Below are positions 13,004 to 25,780 of a stretch of 64,000 nt of DNA, piece after piece. The stretch is taken from the NCBI RefSeq assembly GCF_018691265.1, contig NW_024881296.1, forward strand, positions 11,811,427 through 11,875,426, given 5' to 3'. The stretch is from Tyto alba (taxonomy: Eukaryota; Chordata; Aves; Strigiformes; Tytonidae). The notes below the pieces were generated by a model. That model did no database searches, was not told the origin of the DNA, and saw only the letters and a list, made by a program, of their open reading frames with translations. The translations under genes and the position numbers were made by a program. How positions within the stretch are numbered: position 1 is the first letter of the stretch; each line of letters opens with the position of its first letter.

Positions 13004-13218
13004 CGCTTATTTGGATCCTTTATCAGTAGGCCTGATAGTAATGATTTTGCATCTGCAGACAGAGTTCGAGGAAATTTTATGTCCTCCATTAGTATCAGTT
13101 CAAATAGTTTCTCATGATCTTGGTTGTAGAACGGTAATCTTCCACACATCATTTCATACATGACAACTCCTAATCCCCACCAGTCCACTGCACGACCATA
13201 GTCATTATCTTCTAACAC
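13004..13218 (-). CDS. AKT3: AKT3 coding exon 10 (kinase C-lobe)
   Basis: This 215-bp exon encodes residues 317 to 388 (first two bases of Arg388). It begins [19 protein letters not shown], including Asp328 of the alpha-F DxWxxG motif, which anchors the catalytic spine. It continues through [18 protein letters not shown] and ends LLIKDPNKR. Residue 371 reads Ala (TLSADAKS) where I recall Ser in human AKT3, a mild difference on the surface of the C-lobe. The acceptor is TGTCTTAG then GTGTTA and the donor is CG then GTAAGTG. Confidence 0.98.
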
Positions 13219-16200
13219 CTAAGACAGAAACCAAAACCAGCTGTCAGGCACTGTTTCAGACATGATCATTTCAGTCTATCTGATGCACCTCTATGTGAAT
13301 GTGTTTCCAAGACTGTTTTCACAGTGTGCTACAAGGACTCCCAGAACCTGGTTCAATACTTGCAACTGCAGTACTGACTCACACACCTGAGCTCACTGAA
13401 ATTCCAAGCATACCAGGGACTGTACTGCTAAAAGCAAAATAAAAAATTGAGCATGACCTGCCCAAAATAATCATGACTGCATTTTCCCCTTTCCTAATGT
13501 CCTCTACCATCCCATTTATACTGTACAGAGCTTCCAGAAGAGACACTATCTACCGGCACTACTGCCTCGGTTAGCATTCTTCTGGGAGAAGAAGTAAAGC
13601 ATCTCCTTGCTCAGTCACTTCCTCTCTCCTTACCCCACCTGTAAGAGTAAAGCTTCAAATTTAGAAACACCTTAATCTTACTAAGACAAGCTTAGCTTCT
13701 TTATGATCTTTGTTTATATTAAAAGTCCTCAATGTGTTGCTCCTGACAGTGTCATTATGTTCCATGAAGAGGTCCAAACATCTGAACTGTGCTAATGAAA
13801 AGAAATATGACAGTATTTACATGATACTATGTTTACAATGATGCTATGCTTACATATGATATGATCACAGAAATAAGAAACGTTTATATAATTTGTTAAC
13901 ATAATACCACCAATGTTGTGTACATAAAAACAACCTACTCCACAGCCCTTCTCACAGCAGCTCCAGAGAATTGGAGTAAGGAATCTAAGCAGTGTGTCTT
14001 GACCTTAATACACCTTTGTACTAAATTGTGGAAATAGAGACAATATAACAGCAGCATACACCCATAATGAAACCATAACCAGTAAGGAAGCTGAAGGCTA
14101 CTGAATATATACATATATAATTCTAATTTCTGTTAATTTGTAGACGATCATACCCTTTCATTCAAAAAAGATGCAACAGTTGGAAGTTAATAAATAGTAA
14201 TACAGAAGGCACTACAACTGTACGTGACAAACTGCCAATATTTGCATCTATTAAACACACAAAAACCTTAAAAAAATAAATGAGACTTAAATAATAAGCA
14301 GTTAGAAAGATCAAAGAAATGCAACTGAGTTGGACTACATTTATAAAGAATTAAATGATTCTTTATAAATAATTGTTTCTGTATCATTAAAAGGCAGATT
14401 CTGAAAAGCAGCACCTATGACTGATTTGAAAAAAGAACCAAAAAACTAATCCACAGAAAACAAAATGCTTTTTACAACACAGCAACACGTGCAATTACCA
14501 CCACAAAGAGCTCACCTAGATTCAAACTGCAAATAGATACACAGGAAAAGTCATTTAGATATACAGTAGTGAAAATCTGGTAATGTGTACTAAAGTCTTC
14601 CAGCTTTAATGAATAAGGCAACCTCTTACAGATCAGAAACAACCTTTTTTCCGTGAGTACATTAACTTGTGATTGTCTAAAACGTGCAAGATGACTTCCA
14701 GTAATTTCCTCCAAAGCAAGGGCAGACAGTCCTCACCTGCCTGAGGACACTAAGTGGCCGTGACCACATCCTAGACACATGTACTTCCCTAGCCAGCCCT
14801 AATGAGGGGTGTCGAGCTCATTTATCTGCCTCTCCTTTTTCTTCCCTGCAAATCCAAGCCTGCTCTGAAGTATGTGGTCCATGCTATTAGCAGCAACAAA
14901 ATGCAGTCTGATCCATTATGGCAATTTTGACAATCCCACAGTAATTAATGCATTCAGATTCCTAGTTTTCACTGTCCTTAAGGATTGGCAGTAGAAACAT
15001 GATGAAAAGAAGTGTATTAAAAATCCCTCTTGTGTATATAAGATTATAAAAATCATAAATATTAACACATTAACACATACTATTTACAACTGTTGCAAAA
15101 CACACGGACTCATTACATCATTGGTATTTCCAAATAGAGGGTGAAATTTTGGAAAGTGTAAAATACAACAAATTATCTGGATAAGGACATATGACAAAAC
15201 TAACTAAAATAACTCCTGCATTTTAAAATTAATTAAATGTTTTATGAGTTTGAGCATATTGCAGGCTATTTGCTGAAAAACTGTATATGAAATCTGTGAT
15301 GCTTGTCTTTAAATCAGTGTTTCTTCTGCCACAGAATAAAAGCATGAGACATTTTTCTATTATATCTATTAGCACTGTTACTATTTCTCCTTTCTGTGCA
15401 GTTAGCTACTCTTCTTTAGCAGCTAGTAAAATCTATTAAAATTGGGAGGCAGTGGTAGGTTCTTCTTACAAGCAAGTCGAGGTGTGGTTTGCATGTGTGA
15501 TTCATAAAAGAAGGCAATGGGAGGATAAAACGTACCATCCTCTGAACAAGGCAAATCACATGGCCAATAGCTAAAGCAAACTGTATCTGGGGCTTTACCT
15601 AATTTATGCAGGACTTCACCTAATAATAATAAAAAGTATGAGCAACCTTTTGCTGCATTCCCACAACAGCAACAAAACAGTGGTACAAAGAAAGAGCCAA
15701 ATGTGATTTTTAACCTCTTTTTACATAAAATCATAAAAAAGCATAAAAGCTGGATTAACTGCCTCCCGAACCCGCATATCACCAGCCGGGTTCTCATCCC
15801 CAGCTGGCAAAACTGGCAACTCTTTATTTTTGTTTAAATACCTGGTTTACAGCCAGCCAGACAAGCAAGAGCATCAAAAGGGTTTCATTCAGGCAAGAGG
15901 AAAATAGACTGAAAATAGTGTAAATAAAGCAAAACGCATCTCAATTTATTTTAATATAAATGTAAAAAATTGTGCATGGTGCATTCACTGTAAATACATA
16001 CAAATATTTTCTTTAAGTCATTTCTACTCCTCATGGTGTTAAGAAACTCCAGGATTTGTAGACTGTGACAAATCAATAGAATTGCTGGAGTCCAGCAGCT
16101 CCTATGACCAAATACATACAATCAGGGCAGGCGTGAGAACATGTCTATACACACTGCCCTAGCATTACAGAATCCTTTCCAAACAGTTCTTGGATTTGAG

Positions 16201-19200
16201 GGATTTGTTTTTAATTACACTGAACATAGGTCAAGAAAACTTCAACTCAGTGCTAAAATGAACATGACACACAGCTGCAGGCTTTGTACCTATGAATAAT
16301 TCAATCTTCTGACTACTGTGAGGTGGACACCCACTTTTAGAAATTCCTCCTTTGGCTGTGAGGACTGATACTGCTGTCCCTCTGGTAGGTGTGGGGTATC
16401 CTTATTTATGTGGTATAGCGGCCAGTCACAGACAGAGTGGAAAGTTTGTCTTCTTGGACTCTGTACACTGCCCTTAAGAGCTGCCTCCATCATTTCCAGC
16501 CAATTCCTGTCCCACTCTATAAGGACTCACAAATCTGTCGTTAAGCAAATACACTGTCCTAACAACCCAGTCCCTTCAAGGTCACAGCAGGAAAGGCAAC
16601 AGGCCCACCAAAACCATCAAAAAGGGAACAAGCTCACCCACTCTGGTACCTATCACAAATATCTTCTAGGGGTATCACACGGAAGGACCACATGGAACTC
16701 AAGCTACAGAAAGAGCAGCTACACTGAGTATTGTACTCCAGTAGGGTGCGTTTTCATGAAGTAAAGATGAAGTTACATGCTTTCTTCCACAAAATTTGTT
16801 TGCACAGTCAGATCATTCAGATATATGACTTCCCTTCCTTCATCTGCTTCACACACACTGGCTGCCAAAATCCCAAGCCACCTCATCAAGATCTAGCAGA
16901 GGTTTTAGGAGAGGAGAGCTCCAGACTTCAGTGTATGGATAACATTTATAGTCACTCAACCCTATTTTACACCTCACATCATCAGTTTACTCAAGTGACT
17001 TCCCAGTGTTGAGTAAAGCAGGAGGAGGGCTGACTGCAGTTCAGTCTGGATGATACCAGAGATTATGGGAAATAAAACTCAAAAAATTACCATCATTTTT
17101 ATGACTTGAGGGAATCTTACTCCATTTGCTTTTAGGGCTCTAGTTCAACAACTGTCCTTTCAGAGGCAGTGCCAGCCTAACTCACATCTTGTTTCTGTCC
17201 CTCACAGCTTCCCTTACCTTGCCAAAACTATGCAACACACTACATCCGAGAGTAGATCAGTATGAAGAAAAAAAGGAAAAAAAAGTTTCACCCCTGATTA
17301 TTTTTCACCTGAATCGTGTTTTCTGACCTAAACCACTCAACTGCCACATGAACAGTTGTGGCAGGAGAAGTGAGAACACCAGGGCAGGCAGCATCAGATG
17401 CAGCATTGCTGCAGAAATGCTTGTCAAACTCTGCCCCAAAGTTACACCACACAAGTTACACTGACTCTGCCAGTGCTCTGCAGACAGAGACAGCTGCAAC
17501 AGCCACGCTCACTTAATGGGAAGATTAAGGGCCTGATTCTCTTCCCAACCTGTATTTCTCTAAAGCACTCCAGCAGTATAACAGGCTTCCAAAGTGGGCA
17601 TAAACTTACTGCTCACGGAAACCACTGCAGTTTTAAAGGCGTTGATGCTCCTCTAAAACTTATACCTGCACCTGCAGTACAGGGGACAGCCTGGGTTTAT
17701 ATGGATGCTTTTAAAAGAGCTGCACAGGTACTACTGAAGTTGGTGTTCTTCCAGTCTTAGATAAATATGCAAGAGGTTAAGTAACATATGCGCTTTCTAA
17801 CAAGCAAGAAACATTAGCCAGGCAACTGCTTCCAGGGTACTTTAGTGCTTTTATGGATATTTTAGAGGCCCTGGACAATATTATAGTTTCAGCTAAGTGA
17901 AAGTTATTAATTTACCTTAAAACTTACATTTGTATTGTGGTCAAAAGACAACTCAACTCTTTTTTAAATTTATTGAGATAGCAGGAATAACTGACAGTAA
18001 CAAGGGAAAACCAAACATTCCCTAGTGACCCCACAGCCTCTCCACACTTCGGGGTTTCTGGAGAGTATTATCAGCAATGACCAAGTACATGATGCGATAG
18101 TGCTTCATACACAAAGCGAAGACCATCAAGCCCTAAATACAAAATAAAAAATTCAGTTTGCAGCCTGAACTTTGCCTCTGTGATGACTATGACAACACAA
18201 ACGCACTGCAGGACTGCTAAGATCACAGTAATTCAATTGTGTTTGCCCCTCATACATAACAATTCATTTTGCTGACAGATCAGAAAAAAAAATATTCTAG
18301 TATTTGCACTTATTGACAAAAAAGCAATCTTCTAATACTATTTCCCACTACTGAAAAGTCCAGTGTCTCAGATTCAAAAATATTAATAAAAATTGGTAGT
18401 ACCCCTTGAAGTTTTCTCTCTCCCAGAAAAAAAAAAAAAAAACATATTAAAAAGACTTCCTCTTCTACTTCACCAGTGGTTGTAGATTTTAATCTTTAGG
18501 TTTATCAGTCAATACATCTCCAAGTGTCCTTTGCTTTAGGTACATCATTCCTTTAAGAGCCTAAAATACAGTCCATAGAGTTTGATGTCCATTGAATTTT
18601 TATGGTGAAAACTAGTGAAAAGGTATCTTTTATCACCTCTTTATTTCTTCAGTAGCTAGAGCTGAAAGATTTTGGGGAAGCATAACTTGAGACATACCTG
18701 CATACTCTTATTTACAAGGGCTTGGGGCTGAGACTTAGGAGGCGGGCAATTAAATGAGTCAGCCAAAGAGAAGTTGATACAAACACATGCAATGCTTTTA
18801 CAAGATTCTGTGAAAATAATTTTTTTTAAGAGGTTAGCCAGCAGTGTAACAGGTGAAGTCTGTAACCATCTTAAGTCATTAATGTATTTCCCTTTGCCTT
18901 CAGTGAAACTAGGATTCTCTGATACTTCACTAATCACAGAACACTAGACAAGGTCTGACTGTCTCGGAAACAAACTGAGCTGAAAGTAAAAAATCCTTAG
19001 TTCTGTTTTTACCACATTTTCTTTAAACAAAACATCCCTGATGAGCAGCCTCTGGAAGATTTTTGGTTACACAGCAGAAATTCACACAACCAAGAAATGT
19101 ACTTCCCACGGATCTCTAAATGGTAGCTAGTTGCTGTAACTTCTGGACTCTGCAAACACAAATTTAGGAATAACCTTGAACATGAAAGGCTTCACACACT

Positions 19201-20451
19201 TATTGTCAGTCTTCTACAAAGGGTTGCCAGCACTGGCTTTTAGATTTAAAAGAACAATATCAAAATACAGGTTTCGTACTCTGTGCTAGATAACCAAGGC
19301 AACTTACTGGAAAAGCAGTTACTTTTTTGACCTATTTATGGTTTCTCTTAATACATTAGATATAGACTTTCTGATAGGACATTACAAATAGCTTGTTGCT
19401 CAATCAATAATTCTGACAGAACAGATGGGAAAATATTTAAACATCTAAACAAACTGTCTGCACACCTATGTTGTGAAAGAAAACTGAGAACTTGGATACA
19501 CCAATGTACTGTTAATTTAAGGGGAAAAAACTGTTTTCAATTAACCTTACAGTTCAGGTGGAGTGTATATTCCTTAAGCATTCCTGGTAACCCTTCACAC
19601 ATTTTTATTGCTATAGTTGCTGGTCTGCTAACAAATATTCACCCACATCTTATTCTACAAAAGTTAAAAAGTGTATTTGCTAGAACTTCTATCAATTGTG
19701 GTAACAACTACAACAATGAGAAAGTTTATAATCCAACAAAGGTAATACACATCGCTTTATAGAAACAGACTTTTACCCAAATGTATGAAAATCCCTCCTG
19801 CAGAAAGGTCTGTTTGGCAAGTATTACACAAATGTAGTTTCTATAACTGTATCTTGGTACAAACAATGGAAGTATCACTGTGTCAATAGTAAAAAAAACA
19901 CTTGAATGAATACTAATTGCTTTTATTATGCAGAGCTGAAAAGACAAAACGTCGAGGTTATAGATACCCTGGGAAATGGAGACCTGAGAATTAAGCCAAG
20001 GAAGAAAGTCTTCTATTACTGCTCTAATCTTCTACTACTCTAATTTTTGCAGGTAGTTTTTCTCCATTTTCTATCTGGCTTGCACTGCTGTTTTACTTCT
20101 GGTCATAATGCAGACTGCCTTCCTAATACATTTTTGTACTACGTATTTCCCTGATCTTACTTAACTTGTTGTTATGTAACCTTAAAAAAAAAAAAAACAG
20201 CAAACTATATTTTTTTTTCATTTGCTGGCACACATTGTGCTGCATCAGAAATGGTACATTCTGGCATAAATGTGAATTAAGCAAAGCCTCCTAAAGAGGA
20301 TGCAATACTAATTAATGCATTTAACTTTCTACAAAAGACTCTGACTTCAGTAGAATTTAAAATCTAACCAAAAAAGAAAAAGAAAGTTAAGCTATTGCAC
20401 ATGAGAAAAGCATTCTAACAAAGGACTATAAGAAGTCAACATCAGCCATGG

Positions 20452-20522
20452 CAAAAAAATCCAAACCAAAAGAAAAAAACACCAAAAAAATAAACCAAAA
20501 AACCCAAGAAAACAAACAAATC
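20452..20522. repeat. A/C-rich low-complexity stretch
   Basis: Runs such as AACCAAAAGAAAAAAACACC and related CAAA-like units dominate, with almost no G or T. Confidence 0.8.
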
Positions 20523-22974
20523 ACACTGAAAAGACCCCTCAGAAGTAAAACCTATTCAGTGGACACCCAAAAAACAATACAAAACAAACCAGAATGCTAA
20601 AATAACTCTGTTTTAGAATTAACACACACCTTTCATAAAAGGTTTCAAGTAAAAGCAAAAGATTATTTCAGTCTACAGAGAGATGGCACTTGTCTCTCAT
20701 AACTCTACCAACTCTACGGTGGGAAGAAAACCTGCAGACCTGTTCATATCTGTATTAATTATCACTGCAGTAGCAGTAGCCTCCATAACATACACTGCCA
20801 TAAGATGCAAGATGTGTAAGAAGTAATAAATAATGATAATACTGTGATATTTCTCTCTGGTTGCTCATTCTTCCTGAAATGGTTTTGAATTTTTACCAAT
20901 GTCAAACAGCATTTGTTCAGCTTTTGTTTATGCTTCATTAATCTAGGAAAAACCAAAGGTTTTTGCCGAGATGGAAATAATGTTTGCATTGATTAAATGA
21001 AAAGTAATGAAAAATAGCCTGAAGCATGTTATCGAGACAGTCGTTGGAAGAATTGTCATTCTTATTTGTTTTATAAAAAAATGTGGTTTTTATTAGAAAA
21101 TTGCTCTCTGCTTTAAAGTTCTGGTTTGGTACAACAGTTTATTTATGGGCAGTGTGGAGCTAATCTATTTTCTAGTCTTTTGTTTGTTTTATTATTTTTA
21201 CATATTTGTTACATCTTTGCCCTTGAGAAGTCTGATACTACATGTGGACAATTAGTTTTTGTGTCTGGTGAGATTAACCAGATTGCATGAAAATTCGAAT
21301 TCTTGTTACATCATTGGTTATCTGGCTTCAGGAGAAAGTCTAACTCTTGTGCTAATTTATCTGTTGTTGCAGCAACTTTTCTGTATCTGTAACTGAGCAA
21401 TGCTTTCACACCCCCATCTAACTGCTCCCCATCTTTTGATCTTGATAATGGTTGTTTCCAATAAATGATGTTCTGCTCTGGGTACGCTGCCTTGTCCACA
21501 TTCCATCACATTTATCTCAGGGCCCTGTTGTCAATGCCAAGCTGACAAAAAAATGCCCAAATTCAAATCACTAACATTTTTGATGACTTAGGAGCATAAG
21601 ATGACACAATGTGGTACACTAAAATATAATAAGAGATAACAAAACAGAAAAAAGACCACATTTGAATTTTCATGAGGTGCTAGCATTTCAAGATAAAACA
21701 ACTTTTTGCATTTCCATTTCCTTTCAACATAAAAAATAATTTGGTACTTGGAATTCTAGTGTAAAGAGAAAATTCTACATTGCAAATCTCCCATAAATCA
21801 GAAAGGAAAATATTTTCAGGCATAGATACTATTCCTCCTCACATCCCCTCACTGGTCCTCACCCAGAAGTAAAATATAGCCAAATACACAACAGAGCTGT
21901 TCAAGAGCACACGCCAAAACTAAACCACATTTCCACAGGTAAAATAAATTCTGTCGTGCCTCTGATAAGAATGAGATTATGCATGAGGCATCTAGGTAAA
22001 CAGAGAGTAAATAAACTTGAACTATCTTTTTGAAGCCAAAGTAAAATTATTTAAGCAAAGCACGGCATAATAACAGTGTTTGGGTACTGGGCAAACTATA
22101 CTTTCAGGAAAATGAGTACAAGTTATCAGAAATTGGGGCTCTTTGGTTGGAGGCAAAAGCCAACAATCAAAAGCAAAGCATTCTGCCTCACCAGGAAGCA
22201 GTAATGTCTCATACTATAGGTTAAGACAAACACTTACTCAAATATAAAAAGAAAAAATAATTATCACACCAGTGTTGGTAGAAGACTTAGCAATTAAATA
22301 TTCATCAGATTAGATAATTTTTATTTTATGGAATAAAATACATCTCATCACTGAAATTCTTTAAAAAGGAGTCTTTTTTTGTTTATATAACTCAATAGAT
22401 ATGAATGTTAAGACTCTATCAAACAAACGCATATGAATAAGCAAATCTTCAATCCTCATAGTAGAGTAGGTCCTTGGATGTGGTGGTCCACACACAGAAG
22501 ATGATATTTTTTTGTTGATTATACCTTCTCTACTTACTTAGCTTTACATTTGCCTATATGACAAAGAGGTAATGCTACCTGTTACAGATTAGCTATACTC
22601 ATATGGCTATCCTCATTACACACACATAATTTATTTACCATTGAAACAAGAGGGTAAAAATCTTTCTTGTGACATCAGAAGAAAAATATTATCACAACCT
22701 GCAACACTAGCAATATGTGAAATTAAAGTTTGACCCTTTTGACAGTATTCTTCGAGCACAGAAAACAATTTATTTGAATACATGATTTTAAAAGGAAGAA
22801 AGAATACAACTACCACCTTTCCAAGTCTCTGGCTGATAAAAACTAATGTTCTAAACTTGGACAAAACAACAGTATATAACACACTTTCCTAAATATACAT
22901 GGAACACTCATAGGTTCCATTTCTTTTTACCAGTAAAGTTTTTTTTGGTTTGTGTTTTTGGGGTTTTTTGGTGG

Positions 22975-22977
22975 CTT

Positions 22978-23008
<31 letters not shown>

Positions 23009-23037
23009 CGGGGATGGGGGGGTGGGGAGGAGGAGGG
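22975..23037 (+). repeat. poly-T then 21-base poly-G tract
   Basis: A T run is followed by 21 uninterrupted G (22988-23008) and further G clusters up to 23037. The plus strand satisfies the G-quadruplex pattern many times over. As AKT3 is read from the minus strand, its RNA would be C-rich here. The exact length is uncertain, because such runs are prone to sequencing error. Confidence 0.9.
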
Positions 23038-25763
23038 CACTCTATTTTGTTCATTCTAACTTGGCGATCAAAGAATTTTTATTTTTACACTATTACAGAA
23101 GTGCATTTTTCTAGGTTTCCAAAACCACCTTATTCAACCTTCCCCATCTGTCACCATCTGCTTCTTTTTAGCATGTACTTTTTGTGTGATCACATAAGCA
23201 TGTGAAAAATAACTAACATTCAGATGATTGTCTGCTGGTACATTTGAGGACTGGGCATAATAAAAGTGAACTGCCAAAACGTACTTAACACTTCTAATTT
23301 TGTTGGGTCTTGCATGTAAGCTACATTTGATTTTCAAACTGTTTTACAGTTGGAAAGTTGATCAGGTACTCTAACTCAACAGTAAAACTGAGACTACATA
23401 ATTAGCTCAGCACTAAAAAGATTATATTCAAAGAGAGGAACAAAACCCAGAAATACATCCACACGAGTTCACACATCCATCTTGACTGAGTCTGTCTGCA
23501 CAATGTTGCCTGAGGCACAGGATAAGATGCTACAAGCAGCCTACTTCTGGACAGTCACAGCCTGTGCCTTCTCTCCAAGCTACCACAGGACAAGGAATAA
23601 AGGACTCTCATAATTACAAGGGTGTATGAAAACTCATGGAAATGCTGGAGAAGCAAAGACACTAAGCCAAGGGTAGAAATGCATAGAAATGCAATGCAGT
23701 TTCTTAACAACGCAGCAAATACTGATTCTGGGGGCAAAGTAACTGCCATCAAGGCACAAAAGCTGAATGGTGGAGGTATCAGTTTCCAGACCTCTATCAT
23801 ACTCCAACATAGCATTTCTGGCTTGTAAATGCACTTCTTAATACAGTTTTAATGTGCAAAGAATGAAACAGGTCTAAAGCTAGAGAAACAAACTTACTTC
23901 CCACCCTCCAAAAATACATTAACCTCACTCTAAGAGAATTTCACGTACGAAATTCTTTCTCTCTTGTTAGAGCATCACTACAGGCCTCTCAGGTCTTTAG
24001 CAAAACCACTCTGAACCAGAATACCAATATATTGATATCAACACAGACAATTTGGTAGACTGTCTCATTACCATTTCTTCAAAAGAAGAATTAATAGAAG
24101 TGAAGAAAATAAAAAGAAGCCCAACAACAACTGGAACTACCCCTTCCCTGAAATAAAGCCAGGAAGCCACCAACAATCAATCTTCATTAGTGCTCACCAG
24201 AGATAAGCAAGTACGAGTGAGAACTTGCTCTCTACAGCACGATGGAAGACTAAGCCTAATAAAGTTTCTTTCCACTGTCTTTCTTTACAGTAATGTTCCA
24301 ACTCTTAGACTGGTCTTAAAGCCTTGTGAATGCAGATGCCATCTAGCAACATCTTAACAGCTGCTCTCCCCCTTACTTTGTGCCATTTTCCAGAAATTCC
24401 CTTTTCCCTCAAGTACCTTTTCTATCCAGTAGTTCTAGAGGTAGAAAATAATGGCACATACCTATTATTTATATAAAAGTTGCATAGAACTTCATAAGGC
24501 ATATTACTTTGATCCCTCAATTACCTTTAAATTCAAATTAAATTTAAAGGAAAAGGAGATAGAAAGAAAACTGCACAAGCCATGACAAAAATTATTCTGT
24601 CCTTCAGTTCCTCTTTATTCACAACCAAACAACTCTAGCAAGCACCTCTTCATTTTAAGTTGTTCATTAAATTCTCCTGCCTTTTATGTCTCTCTGCAAA
24701 ACATTCTATTAGTTTCTATTAAGAGAAAATTAACAAAATAACCTAATTGTCTTTAGTCCAAACTCTCTTTCTTGCCCACCACAACCACATCTTTTACCAT
24801 AACAAAAACCTTCTCATATCTAAGCTGTTTTTTCTGGCCTATCAACCTACCTGTGAGATCATTACAGTAATTTCATTAATTTTTTTAATGCATTAAAATC
24901 CCTGTTTAAAACACAGCTTTGCTATGATGCCTGCAAAAACTGAAAACATCGATTTCGACACTAGCTTGTCTCAGTGCATTTCAGTGGTTCCCTCTCTGCC
25001 TATATATCATTTAGTTTCAACTCATATCAGACAAGCTATGTGGCAGATCATCATATTCTCAGTACAAAAATTTACCAGATTGCCTTTGGCAAATACCCTG
25101 ATCTAATACAAGCAAGCATTAAAATAATGAAATAAATGTGTAGCTGCACCAGTGACAAAATACTTTTTCTGCCTCTACCACAACGTTTTATAATCTGCAA
25201 ATATCACAATATTCACATATAGCACAAAATTCAACTTCAATTCCTATAAACACCAGGAAAGTATTCTTTCTTGATATAACCATGCCTGCAGTTCAGGGTA
25301 CCACAGTTTCCCTTGCTAAAACTGAGCCACTGAACTTTGATGGCCAAGTTCTAGATTTTGGGTCACCCCCACATCAAAGCCATATCTTTCCCAAAAAGAA
25401 AAGTTGTAAGTAATAAATAAAGTGGTAAGTGAGGAAAACCAGTAGTTGTTTCTTGATGAAAGAGTGTTACCTTTCATTTCTCTGAGATAAAACTCAAGGA
25501 AATAATTGATTACACATGATGTCTCTCACTCCCATTTCTAAAAGAAAGATTACCAAAAAAATACCGGCCAAACAAGTACTGTGTAATTGATCTTAGTATC
25601 TCCTTCATCTTCACTAGTGTCATTTTAAAGTAAGTTATAAGACATGCAGATCTTCTCATGCCTATGGACAAAGGCTATGAATCTACTCTGGTCTTATTTA
25701 TTGTCACACACCTTTAAGTGACAGTAACTGCATATATTGAAAGGGTCTTGCTGTGGTTTTTTG

Positions 25764-25780
25764 TTTTTTTTTTTTTTTTT
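25764..25780. repeat. poly-T tract (17 T)
   Basis: Uninterrupted T run in intron 9, preceded by a TTTTTTG unit. Confidence 0.85.
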
